A stretch of 17,683 nt of DNA from an uncultured Alphaproteobacteria bacterium (GTDB lineage Bacteria > Pseudomonadota > Alphaproteobacteria > UBA7985 > CAJQQZ01): positions 1 through 17,683 of the forward strand of contig CAJQQJ010000373.1 in assembly GCA_905480445.1 (NCBI GenBank), given 5' to 3'. Below, in pieces: positions 7,634-15,281 of the stretch. Every line of letters starts with the position of its first letter. Positions within the stretch are counted from its first letter, which is position 1. The notes below the pieces were generated by a model. That model made no database searches and was not told where the DNA came from. It was given only the letters and a program-made list of their open reading frames with translations. Made by a program: the position numbers and the translations under genes.

Positions 7634-7678
7634 AAAAAAAGTTGGCTAAAAAGCCGACCCGTATAAAAACTCGGGCTT
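7634..7678 (-). terminator. Terminator-like hairpin with alternative pairing in the porin 2 leader
   Basis: On the minus strand, GTCGGCT (7658-7652), a TTTT loop and AGCCAAC (7647-7641) form a stem with one mismatch, followed by seven T (7640-7634), about 55 bases before the porin 2 start. Just upstream, AAGCCCG (7678-7672) can pair with the CGGG and GGCTT parts of the same region, which would block the terminator. This may be an attenuator for porin 2, or the end of a separate small RNA that starts in the GANTC-rich element. Confidence 0.4.
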
Positions 7679-7698
7679 GCCTAAAAGCTGTCATACCT

Positions 7699-7781
7699 GG
7701 AGTCGTGACGCAAGCGAATCCGAATCCAGCCGATTCGATAACTGCTCACTGTGGTATTTTTGTCACGAATTCCGGCGACTC
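7699..7781. promoter_or_regulatory. GANTC-dense element upstream of porin 2
   Basis: Five GANTC sites occur in 82 bases (7700, 7716, 7722, 7732, 7777). GGAGTCGT, CGAATCCGAA, TTTTGTC and CGGCGACTC occur in the same order as in the element at 6065-6108. The spacing differs, with an extra 12 bases between the last two words and a longer gap before them. The retained order next to two paralogous genes indicates either common descent with the genes or a functional constraint. The remaining intergenic sequence (7782-8019) shows no gene; it includes a short palindrome, CCCAGAACTGGG, at 7984-7995. Confidence 0.55.
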
Positions 7782-8019
7782 CGAGGCGAAATCTGGATTT
7801 TGTTTGGATTTCAGCGGATGTAACCTGCCTTAATCAATGGAGATCAGGCGCAAAATTTTTCGTAAATCACCGTCTAGAACAGAGACTGGGCCTATCTTTT
7901 GACTACTCGTAAGCACTTGTTTTGAGTGATCTCTTCTCTACTCGCTGCCAAAAACACGCTCGACTTTGGACGGCTTGGTTAAACCCAGAACTGGGATCTA
8001 GCTATTGTAAAGGTTACCC

Positions 8020-9417
8020 TTATCGTTGTGCCAAGCGCCAACCTGCAACCCAAGCAATGAGAGAGAAAGGGACAAAAGCGATGAAAATCCAGAAAGCTGC
8101 AGCCTGAGCACCAGCCACTGTTACAACTTCACCAAAACCAAAAGAGTTGGCGACAATACCGGCCGCAGCCGCGCCAAAAGCAAATCCAACTTGCTGCATT
8201 GTAGGAATGGCAGAAGCGGTCTCGTCTGCTTCATTCTCTCGAGTGTGCTCCGTTATTCGCTTCACAACAAATGCCCACATCACACCGAAACCAGCGCCTT
8301 GAAGCCCTGCAAATGCCAGTATTGCCCAGATAGATCCAGATTCCATCATCAAGGCAAAACCGATCAGTGCAAGGTTCAGGAGGCCAGTGCCCAGCAAAAT
8401 GAGTACTTTTTCATTGGGTTTCTTGAACCAAGCAATGATAACAGCAGCGCCTCCCCAACAGACGGATTCAAAAGCAATCACATAGCCAGCTGCAAGGGGG
8501 GAAATTTCGTGGATGGTCTCCAACATGATGGGGCCATAGACCATGAAGGACATAGAGGCGATGGAAGCCGTCAGTATTAACAAGAGCCCTGCCCCAATCG
8601 GATTTGATAGAGTCAAAGGCTTGCTCGGAAACATGCGAGAGGATTTTTGTTTGCTGTCCAATCTCAACGCCTGGGAAAAGAGAACTAAGGCAATCAGACA
8701 CAAAATTGTCGAGCGAACCAATTCAACTTCGGCACCAGCGAAAGCGATTGCCAACACAGACAAACTGATTAGCGATAACCTCAACAAAGGAAACGTTGGC
8801 GCTTCGGCTTTTTCTGGCGGGGCCAACTTCGGCGAAGTAACCAAGGCTAAGACAATGAAAACAGCCGCTTGCACCGCAACAGCCACAAAAGCCATGCGCC
8901 AGTTTCCGAAAGTCGCGAAAGTGCCGCCCACCATAGGCCCGGCAAAAGCCGACATGCTCCAGATCGCAGACACCATTGCCAAGACCTTCGGTAACAAGGC
9001 AGAATCAAACCATTGCCTAATAGCGACGTATGCGAGAGCGACCAAATAGCCACCCCCTATGCCCTGGCAAAACCTGCCAGCCAAAACGATGTTCATATCT
9101 GGTGCGAGAGCGCAAATCATGCTGCCAACCAGATAGAGCCCCCCTGCCAAGCCTAGCCCGACACGCAGACCCGTTAGACGCACTAAAGTCCCGGTAGAGG
9201 ACCCAGCAAGGATCGAACCCAACAAATAGAGCGAGAAAGCCCACCCAATCAAATTACCGCCGCCGAACTCACGAACAGCACTGGGCAAAGTCGTAGCTGC
9301 CAACAAACTGCTCGCGGCGTGCAACCAGACAGCAAAACAAAGAAGAATGAGCTTTAAGCTATTTTCGCGGGAAAATATCGTCTTTGGGTTTGAGGCTGGT
9401 TGGCTCATTTCGTTCAT
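8020..9417 (-). CDS. MFS transporter, DHA2-like drug exporter
   Basis: A 465-residue integral membrane protein with about 14 hydrophobic segments by inspection, which fits the DHA2 (EmrB/QacA-type) proton-driven exporters rather than 12-helix families. Visible signatures are the first helix and exit (ATTLPSAVREFGG), WAFSLYLLGSILAG in helix 2, GRFCQGIGGGYLVALAYVAI in helix 4, and the antiporter motif C region AGPMVGGTFATFGNWRMAF. The canonical loop 2-3 motif is degenerate (RLTGLRVGLG). The start is ATG 9417; a second ATG three codons on is possible. Its promoter is a SoxR-type operator at 9469-9486, so export of redox-cycling or toxic organic compounds is likely. The monooxygenase gene lies 78 bases upstream in the same direction. 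Confidence 0.88.
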   Translation of the reverse strand: MNEMSQPASNPKTIFSRENSLKLILLCFAVWLHAASSLLAATTLPSAVREFGGGNLIGWAFSLYLLGSILAGSSTGTLVRLTGLRVGLGLAGGLYLVGSMICALAPDMNIVLAGRFCQGIGGGYLVALAYVAIRQWFDSALLPKVLAMVSAIWSMSAFAGPMVGGTFATFGNWRMAFVAVAVQAAVFIVLALVTSPKLAPPEKAEAPTFPLLRLSLISLSVLAIAFAGAEVELVRSTILCLIALVLFSQALRLDSKQKSSRMFPSKPLTLSNPIGAGLLLILTASIASMSFMVYGPIMLETIHEISPLAAGYVIAFESVCWGGAAVIIAWFKKPNEKVLILLGTGLLNLALIGFALMMESGSIWAILAFAGLQGAGFGVMWAFVVKRITEHTRENEADETASAIPTMQQVGFAFGAAAAGIVANSFGFGEVVTVAGAQAAAFWIFIAFVPFSLIAWVAGWRLAQR

Positions 9418-9459
9418 GCTGTTTACTCGACAATTCAGTGGTTAGATTTGATTACATGG

Positions 9460-9490
9460 CTTGTAATCCCTCAAGTCCACTTGAGGTCAA
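9460..9490 (-). promoter_or_regulatory. SoxR-type operator and promoter of the MFS exporter
   Basis: On the plus strand 9469-9486 reads CCTCAAGTCCACTTGAGG: perfect 8-base arms around two central bases, matching the E. coli SoxR site except at those two bases. On the minus strand it lies between a -35 TTGACC (9490-9485) and a -10 TACAAG (9465-9460), separated by exactly 19 bases. This is the stretched spacing that MerR-family activators such as SoxR correct. The predicted transcript starts about 35 bases before the MFS start codon. No soxR gene is in the window. Confidence 0.8.
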
Positions 9491-9495
9491 CTGAT

Positions 9496-10551
9496 TTATT
9501 TGTCGCCCCCCAAAAAGCCCTGCAAAGCCGACTTCACCGCTGGCATAACTTCGTCAATGAACAGTTTCATCGATTTTTGCGCCCAGCCGTAGGGCAAATC
9601 AGCAAATTGCATAAAGGCGGAGAAGTGAGTGATTTTGTTGGACTTGAGCTCCTGGACCAGCTGCTCAGCCAACTCTTCCGGTCCGCCAAACAAACAGCGT
9701 TCTAAGATCTCATCCACTGTTGGCTCGCCTTCAAAGACTGAGTCATCCAATAAAGCACCCGACATAGCAGGTTGTAGCTGGCGCATGTTGGTGGCATAGC
9801 GCCCATGCCTCAGTGCCTCTTCGGCAGCAAGTTGCAACTGTGATTTGTCTTTGGTGACAAAGACCATTCTTTGCAATGCATAGGGGAAGTCGTCATTGAT
9901 CTGGAGTTCAGCCGCAGTCTCCGACAACAAACCGCGCACTGTCGCGATGACCGCTGGCGGTGCCAGCCCTGGCGTCATCAAGGCAGTTGCACCGCGCTCT
10001 AGAATAAGCCTGCGGATTTCTGGTGCTGATCCAACCGCGAAGGTCTGGAAAGACTTTTGATAAGGTTGGATAGACAAGGCCGCGTCACGGATCTTAACAA
10101 ACTCGCCTTCAAAATCGATCACACCAGTGGACTGCGCCTGCAACAGCGCATCCCAAACCTCTAAGCCCTGCGCCAATCTAGTCTCAAAAGGAATACCGAA
10201 CTTTTCAAACTCCCTGGGCTGGTAGCCTGTACCAAGGCCCAACACAAACCGCCCCTCCAACAGTTGATCCGTCATGAAGATATCTTCGATCAAACGAAGC
10301 GGCTCATAGAAAGGCAAGACAACCACGGCTGGGCCAAGCTTGATGCGTTTTGTGTAACCCGCCAAGTGGCTGCACAACGCAAGGGGAGAAGAACAGATAG
10401 AATAGTTCGACAAATGATGCTCAGCCATCCAAGCTGTATCAAAACCGCCCTCTTCCGCCATGGAGACCAGAGTTCTAGTCTGTTGAAAGACCTCAGCATG
10501 GGTCACGCCAGAGCGCGGCAACGTCATCAAGTTAAAGAGCGAGAATTCCAT
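9496..10551 (-). CDS. Luciferase-like flavin-dependent monooxygenase
   Basis: A 351-residue member of the bacterial luciferase (LLM) superfamily, TIM-barrel enzymes using reduced FMN and O2. The protein begins MEFSLFNLMTLP. AEHHLSNY at 43-50 corresponds to the LuxA region that carries the catalytic histidine (His44 of Vibrio LuxA). RIKLGPAVVVLPFYEPLRLIED and LEGRFVLGLGTGYQPREFEKFG are typical LLM core strands, and VGSAPEIRRLILERG follows later. The ATG at 10551 is chosen because GGGGA precedes it at good distance and it starts at the first barrel strand; an upstream start at 10611 would add 20 residues with no domain. It is divergent from the DUF3604 gene (117-base shared region) and upstream of the MFS gene. 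The substrate is unknown. A partner flavin reductase is not in the window. Confidence 0.9.
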   Translation of the reverse strand: MEFSLFNLMTLPRSGVTHAEVFQQTRTLVSMAEEGGFDTAWMAEHHLSNYSICSSPLALCSHLAGYTKRIKLGPAVVVLPFYEPLRLIEDIFMTDQLLEGRFVLGLGTGYQPREFEKFGIPFETRLAQGLEVWDALLQAQSTGVIDFEGEFVKIRDAALSIQPYQKSFQTFAVGSAPEIRRLILERGATALMTPGLAPPAVIATVRGLLSETAAELQINDDFPYALQRMVFVTKDKSQLQLAAEEALRHGRYATNMRQLQPAMSGALLDDSVFEGEPTVDEILERCLFGGPEELAEQLVQELKSNKITHFSAFMQFADLPYGWAQKSMKLFIDEVMPAVKSALQGFLGGDK

Positions 10552-10597
10552 CTTGTCCCCATTCAATATTCGGCGTTCACTATTCGATTCAAGTATT

Positions 10598-10610
10598 TGG
10601 ACATTGTCCA
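10598..10610. promoter_or_regulatory. Perfect palindrome in the divergent promoter region
   Basis: TGGACA-T-TGTCCA, two perfect 6-base arms, lies midway between the starts of the monooxygenase (10551) and the DUF3604 gene (10669). Its position suits a regulator controlling both. No regulator gene is adjacent, and the cognate protein cannot be named. Confidence 0.4.
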
Positions 10611-10668
10611 CCGCAAGAAATGCAACTATCCACTAGAGAACTCCAACCACAAGACCAGCGGTGAAGCA

Positions 10669-12909
10669 ATGCCATACTCAGATTACCATCCGGAACTCAT
10701 GGGCTCTGCCACCATTGAACCCTCTGGCGCTTTTGAGGCTGGCTCCTATCAGTCCTTCGTTCTGACCTATACAGCAGGGCGTTTTGGTATTGATGATACT
10801 GGCGGCATCAAGGTTGGCTTCCGCTTTGCCTCTGACATGAGCAAGCTGCAATTCGATGACCCAACTGGCGAAGGCTTCACAACAATCGAGGCCTCGAACG
10901 GTGCAACACTGGATGTCAAACAAGAGTTCAAGCGCAACATCCGCCCTTGGAGCAAGTCGCTCTTCATTGGCATCTCAGAGCACTTCCTGGCCGAGGCCGA
11001 CACGATCACCATCCGCGTCGGTGACAACCGTCAGGGCTCCCCCGGTGTGCGCATTCAGACTTTCTGCGAGGCCGATCATCTCTTTCAGTTCTTTATCGAC
11101 GCCGTCGCGACCTACGACTATGTGCCTCTGCCGGCCTCGCCCTCGATTGCCATCGTTCCTGGTAAGCCAAACCTTTTTCGGGCTTTCTTACCGACCAAAG
11201 TCGCCGTTGGTGAGCCCTTCCGCCTTTGCATCAAGGCTGATGATATCTGGGGCAATCCATCCGACCAAATAGAGGAGAAGCTCTATTTGGAAGGTGATGG
11301 CATTGTAGGGCTGCCAGAATCAATAACTTTCAAAAAAGGTGAATTCTCTGCGAATGTTGAAGGCCTGACAGTCGACAAGGCCAGGAAAGTGAAAGTGAAA
11401 TTCACATCTGCTGGCAGTATCATCGGAGAGACCAACCCCTTGTTGGTGGTCGAGAAACCTGCCCTGCTGCATTACTGGGCCGACATCCATGGCCAGTCCA
11501 ACGAGACTCTCGGCACCAATACAGCGCTGGACTATTTTACCTTTGGCCGCGACAAGGCCTTTCTTGATGTCTGCGCGCACCAGGGCAATGACTTTCAAAT
11601 GACCGAGGAGTTCTGGAAAGAACTCAACCAAATCACACAGGACTTCGATAATCCCGGCAGCTTCGTAGCCATTCCAGGTTACGAATGGTCATCAAACACC
11701 GCCGTTGGCGGCGACCGTAATGTCTTTTACCGTCAAGAGGGCGAGGTCATGCATCGTTCTTCCCATATGCAGATTCCGGACCTCAGCGATGAAGAAACTG
11801 ACGCCTACGACGCGCACGACCTATTCAAGAAGCTAGAGGGCAAGGATGCTGTCGTCATGGCCCACTGTGGTGGCCGTTATGCCAACATTGGCTTTGCCCA
11901 CGACGGTCGCATTGAAATGGCGATGGAAATCCATTCAGCCTGGGGCACATTTGAGTGGCTGATCCGCGACGCGCTGGAGGCCGGGCATCGCATTGGCGTC
12001 GTCGCGAACTCCGATGGTCACAAAGGCCGTGTTGGCGCCTCCTACCCTGGTGCCTCCTTCTTTGGGGCATACGGCGGTTTGACTTGTTACATCGCGCCTC
12101 AGTTGGACCGAGACGGCATCTTCGAGGCCATCCGCGCTCGCCATCACTACGGCACAACTGGCACCAGGCTCTACATGGACGTGCAGGTTAGTGCAGCCGC
12201 TCCCTTGACACTCTATGATCGTGACCCCGATCTTTTCGACCGCATTAGTCTTTCAGAGGCCAAACAGGTGATGATGGGTGATATCGCAAAAACAACCTGT
12301 AAGACCGTCAATTTGAAAGCCCAGGTCATTGGCTCTGCACCCATCCAAAAGATCGAACTGCGGGACGGGCTTGAGACCCTAGAGACCTGGCATGGCTACG
12401 ATGAAAGCCAGCTCGGCAAGCGCATCCGTGTACAGTTCGAAGGTGCCAAGTATCGTGGCCGCGCCCGTGCGCTGTCATGGGATGGCAGCTTGAGCCTAGA
12501 AGGCAATGCTATTGAACGCAGCCTGCAATTTAACTGTTGGAACCCCGAGCGCGGCCTCAAGCCTCAAGACGCCCATAATCTGGCTTGGTCCTTCGTGACC
12601 ACAGGCAATTTCAACGGCTTTGACCTCTGGCTGGATGACAGCGACAGCGGCAAGCTTTCAATCTCAACACCCTTCGGTGAAACAACCATCGACGTCAGCT
12701 CTATCGGATTTGAGCCACAGTCTTTCTTTGAGGGCGGCCTAGGCCGAGCCATGAAAGTTTACCGCCTGCCAGACGAGTTGACTGAGAGTGACATAACACT
12801 GGAACGCGAGATCACATTGCACCAAGACCGCGACACACGCCCTTGGATCTGCGTCACCCAAATCGACGGGCACCAGGCATGGTCAAGCCCGGTATATTTG
12901 ATGAAGTGA
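10669..12909 (+). CDS. DUF3604 family PHP-like metallohydrolase
   Basis: A 746-residue protein of the DUF3604 family. The central region has the PHP-like metal-binding signatures: ADIHGQS (His274), VCAHQGND (His304), PGYEWS (Glu339), VMAHCGG (His399), MEIHSAWG (Glu420, His422) and NSDGHKG (Asp449, His451). These would bind two or three metal ions in a hydrolase site. Residues 1 to about 265 are beta-rich and precede the catalytic part; residues beyond about 505 form a second beta-rich, lectin-like region. There is no signal peptide, so it is probably cytoplasmic. The frame is open upstream to 10264, but that part overlaps the monooxygenase antisense. The ATG at 10669 is preferred, with GGTGAAG before it. 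The substrates of DUF3604 enzymes are not established. The neighbours suggest a role in handling an organic, possibly phosphorus- or ester-containing, compound, which is inference. Confidence 0.88.
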   Translation: MPYSDYHPELMGSATIEPSGAFEAGSYQSFVLTYTAGRFGIDDTGGIKVGFRFASDMSKLQFDDPTGEGFTTIEASNGATLDVKQEFKRNIRPWSKSLFIGISEHFLAEADTITIRVGDNRQGSPGVRIQTFCEADHLFQFFIDAVATYDYVPLPASPSIAIVPGKPNLFRAFLPTKVAVGEPFRLCIKADDIWGNPSDQIEEKLYLEGDGIVGLPESITFKKGEFSANVEGLTVDKARKVKVKFTSAGSIIGETNPLLVVEKPALLHYWADIHGQSNETLGTNTALDYFTFGRDKAFLDVCAHQGNDFQMTEEFWKELNQITQDFDNPGSFVAIPGYEWSSNTAVGGDRNVFYRQEGEVMHRSSHMQIPDLSDEETDAYDAHDLFKKLEGKDAVVMAHCGGRYANIGFAHDGRIEMAMEIHSAWGTFEWLIRDALEAGHRIGVVANSDGHKGRVGASYPGASFFGAYGGLTCYIAPQLDRDGIFEAIRARHHYGTTGTRLYMDVQVSAAAPLTLYDRDPDLFDRISLSEAKQVMMGDIAKTTCKTVNLKAQVIGSAPIQKIELRDGLETLETWHGYDESQLGKRIRVQFEGAKYRGRARALSWDGSLSLEGNAIERSLQFNCWNPERGLKPQDAHNLAWSFVTTGNFNGFDLWLDDSDSGKLSISTPFGETTIDVSSIGFEPQSFFEGGLGRAMKVYRLPDELTESDITLEREITLHQDRDTRPWICVTQIDGHQAWSSPVYLMK

Positions 12910-12999
12910 CGGCTCCACCAAGTCCTCACTCTTCCCCGTCGAAGAACTGGGCCACTTGTCATTAGGCGTAAGCTTAGGAAATTCGGCCGCTTTCAGTTG

Positions 13000-13040
13000 G
13001 CATCTTCCAGCGAACAAGCAAGTTGTTCCCTGGAAGATGC
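13000..13040. terminator. Long perfect hairpin between convergent genes
   Basis: The 11-base arms GCATCTTCCAG (13000-13010) and CTGGAAGATGC (13030-13040) are perfect, and inside them AACAA pairs with TTGTT. The total stem is about 16 base pairs around a five-base loop, with one small internal mismatch. It lies between the DUF3604 stop and the convergent Csu-like gene. Neither strand has a T-run after the stem, so it is not a standard terminator. It may still end or stabilise both transcripts. Confidence 0.45.
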
Positions 13041-13139
13041 CCTTCGCAATAAATACGGGGGAGTGGCCTGGTTTTGAGATTGCTCTAATCATAAACGGAA
13101 AACTGGTGAAGCAAGCAGACAATCTTGCGGAGCGCCAAC

Positions 13140-13670
13140 CTACTCGTAGAGAGATTTAGTGTTACAAGAGCCTGTGTTTTCCAAATAGACTTCGAAGGTT
13201 GCAACATTGGCATAGGTCGAGGGTTCAGCCTCATTGATGTCTGCAGCCGCGACGTTGATTGAAATCGGGATGTTAACGAAATTCGTCAGACCTGTTGTCG
13301 TTCCAGACTGGACCGCTACCAGCGTTGTGGAGGGAACATCAACGCCATTAGCGGAAAGTGTATAGGGCACTTGTTTCCCATCTGCATTAACCAGTTGTAT
13401 CGAACCGCCGACGCCAGCTTCTCGCTTGCCGCCGACGTTATAGTTGGCACCGTTCGAACAAGCGAAGGAAAGGTTACCGCTATCATTCCAGTCAGACGTA
13501 ACGTTGTTTTCAACAGTATTTGTGAAAGCCAGTGCATCATTCCCCATAGTGCAAGCGCAAGAAATTGCCAGCCTGGTCGTGATGCTGCCTGTGCCTTCAG
13601 ACGCAGACACCGAGCCCAGGCTCGTGAAACACATCATCATTACTGAACCAACCGTAAGTATTCTTTTCAT
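13140..13670 (-). CDS. Spore coat U / Csu-type fimbrial domain protein
   Basis: A 176-residue secreted protein. The signal peptide covers residues 1-23 (cut after SVSA). The mature domain resembles the spore coat protein U (SCPU) domain of archaic chaperone-usher pilus subunits: SCACTMGNDALAFT near the N-terminus, GNLSFACSNGANYNV (C71), and the C-terminal strands IPISINVAAADINEAEPSTYANVATFEVYL. Cysteines are C38, C40, C71 and C169. C40-C71 is a likely conserved disulfide. It carries a short extra tail with C169. No chaperone, usher or other subunit gene is beside it, so it is an orphan here. The start ATG 13670 is preferred because GGGTGA precedes it and the signal peptide then begins MKR; longer starts at 13682 or 13715 are possible. 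Assignment to the family is moderate. Confidence 0.65.
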   Translation of the reverse strand: MKRILTVGSVMMMCFTSLGSVSASEGTGSITTRLAISCACTMGNDALAFTNTVENNVTSDWNDSGNLSFACSNGANYNVGGKREAGVGGSIQLVNADGKQVPYTLSANGVDVPSTTLVAVQSGTTTGLTNFVNIPISINVAAADINEAEPSTYANVATFEVYLENTGSCNTKSLYE

Positions 13671-13971
13671 TTCGTCACCCATTTGCGCTGAGGCTTGTTT
13701 GAAACTATTTCCCAAACATCAGCAACAAAGATGCCAAGATGAGCCGGTATATTAGCTACTTTTAATAGCTATCTAAACGACTCCAGAATTTCTATAAAAT
13801 TCGACCTACATTCGACACCTGTGTCTTCAAAACCACAACATCTGGCAGGCGGCTCGCTGTTGATCAGCAAATACATTGATGCAAAATCAGAATTAGGATG
13901 GTACCCAACTCATTTTGCTAAGCATAGAACGACAAAGTCACCAGCTGAAGCTGTGCTCAGCCAAACTGTAT
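13671..13971. other. Intergenic region upstream of the Csu-like gene
   Basis: No gene was seen on either strand. Two copies of TAGCTA (13753-13758 and 13766-13771) lie about 85-100 bases before the Csu-like start and may be part of its promoter or an operator. There is no clear terminator for the upstream hydrolase gene. Confidence 0.35.
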
Positions 13972-15165
13972 TTACTCATCCCAAAACACCGCCAACAGCG
14001 ATAAAACTTCTTTGTCGATATGCTGCCTGGGTTCTCTGCCCTTGCTTTCCAGGAAGGCATTCATCGCTGACTTGCTCTTCTTACCCCAGGCACCATCAAT
14101 CGGCCCCGGATCAAAACCCTCGTCTTTCAAGGAGGCTTGCGCCTTTCTGATTATTTTCCGGGTGAACGTAAAGAAGACCACCTCGTCGTTTTCGGCGTAG
14201 ATTGCACAGGGTCTCGGCTTACGTCCACGGCTTTTCTGCGCGTTCGCGCACCAATAAAGCGCTGCCAACTTGGCATCCTCCATACTAGGCGCACCCCAAC
14301 TGAAACCCCAATACTGGCCAGGCGCGATTGCCATGGCCTTAAAGCGCTCCTTTTTGCGATACTTACCTTTAAAATCCTTTAGCATTTTTGAATTGATCGC
14401 AATGGGCGGAAAGGCGCGTTTGTCTTCTTCCGCGCGGGCACCCTTGTAGTCCGAGCGGATTGGGATGACCTTTTGCACGGCTTCAATTATTCTGGGGTCT
14501 GAAATCGAGAAGTAGTGGCCTAAGTCTTCGAAAAAACGGTAATGCCAGTTCTCGGCCGTGGTGGGCTTTGAGCAACTAACATCAACTGAACGGTCGCCCT
14601 TCCACCTCAATTCATTGCGAATGTAGCTGTCAATTTTTGGATTTCCGACCAGCATCATTGTTGGCGTCGATTTCATGAGCCTGAGACGGCTCAACCTATC
14701 AACACCACAGCCGTAGGAAGTTGTTACAACGCCATCAAAGCTGTCGGGTAAACTCTGCGCGACGTAGGCCCCTTCTGACACTCCAAAAAGATAAAGCGGC
14801 TTGTTGGGGTGTTTAGAGCGAACATGAGCCACAACTTGCATGGCTTGGTCTTTTCTCAAGCGCAGGATCTTCTGCTTGTCTTTAAAGGGCGGCTTGCAAG
14901 CCTCAACGGGTCGTTTTTCAGCGAAGGAATTAGGGGCGTAGACCTTCAATCCGGAGCGTTCGAATTGACGCAACCATTCCCACGTCATCCCGCTTTTGCC
15001 AAAGGAAGGTTTGTTGCAGCCGTGAAAATAGATCACCACACCCTTCTTGGCACTCTTGGAAGAAACGTAGCCCTTCTTGAGTATCCCTTTGACGCTGGCT
15101 CCTGACGGTGAAGCACCAACAATCAAAAGACTAAGAATGGTAAAGAGACAGATTTTCAACTTCAT
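13972..15165 (-). CDS. Exported alpha/beta-hydrolase with C-terminal peptidoglycan-binding domain
   Basis: A 397-residue exported protein with three parts. Residues 1-23 are a signal peptide (cut after SGA). Residues 40-235 form an alpha/beta-hydrolase of the dienelactone-hydrolase/esterase type: oxyanion segment VVIYFHGCNKP at 43-53, nucleophile elbow GVSEG with Ser130, and probable catalytic His217 in EDLGHYF. Residues 278-330 (AIAPGQYWGFSWGAPSMEDAKLAALYWC, then CAIYAENDEVV) resemble the DUF4189-type repeat. Residues 338-397 fit a PG_binding_1 domain (KAQASLKDEGFDPGPIDGAWG, SAMNAFLESKG). This suggests an envelope esterase anchored to peptidoglycan; the substrate is unknown. The ATG at 15165 has GGGGTG before it. 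It is a single-gene unit on the minus strand. Confidence 0.8.
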   Translation of the reverse strand: MKLKICLFTILSLLIVGASPSGASVKGILKKGYVSSKSAKKGVVIYFHGCNKPSFGKSGMTWEWLRQFERSGLKVYAPNSFAEKRPVEACKPPFKDKQKILRLRKDQAMQVVAHVRSKHPNKPLYLFGVSEGAYVAQSLPDSFDGVVTTSYGCGVDRLSRLRLMKSTPTMMLVGNPKIDSYIRNELRWKGDRSVDVSCSKPTTAENWHYRFFEDLGHYFSISDPRIIEAVQKVIPIRSDYKGARAEEDKRAFPPIAINSKMLKDFKGKYRKKERFKAMAIAPGQYWGFSWGAPSMEDAKLAALYWCANAQKSRGRKPRPCAIYAENDEVVFFTFTRKIIRKAQASLKDEGFDPGPIDGAWGKKSKSAMNAFLESKGREPRQHIDKEVLSLLAVFWDE

Positions 15166-15281
15166 GCTTACACCCCGCTTTACCTATAGATTGTAGCGAA
15201 GCGTTAACATTCAAGTAAATTGAAATTGGAGTGCAATCTTGAGCGCTAGATCTTCAATTAAGATTTGCTGTCGCTCTACTT

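Noticed and set aside
8543..9049. A plus-strand 168-codon frame
   Set aside because: It is antisense to the MFS gene, rich in Lys/Ala/Asn with no domain; the MFS reading on the other strand is unambiguous.
10264..10668. Upstream extension of the DUF3604 frame, adding 135 residues
   Set aside because: The extension is antisense to the conserved N-terminal part of the monooxygenase, has no recognisable domain, and a usable ATG with a ribosome site lies at 10669.
12956..13159. A plus-strand 67-codon frame downstream of the DUF3604 gene
   Set aside because: It uses a TTG start, runs through the strong hairpin at 13000-13040, overlaps the end of the Csu-like gene, and shows no domain or signal.
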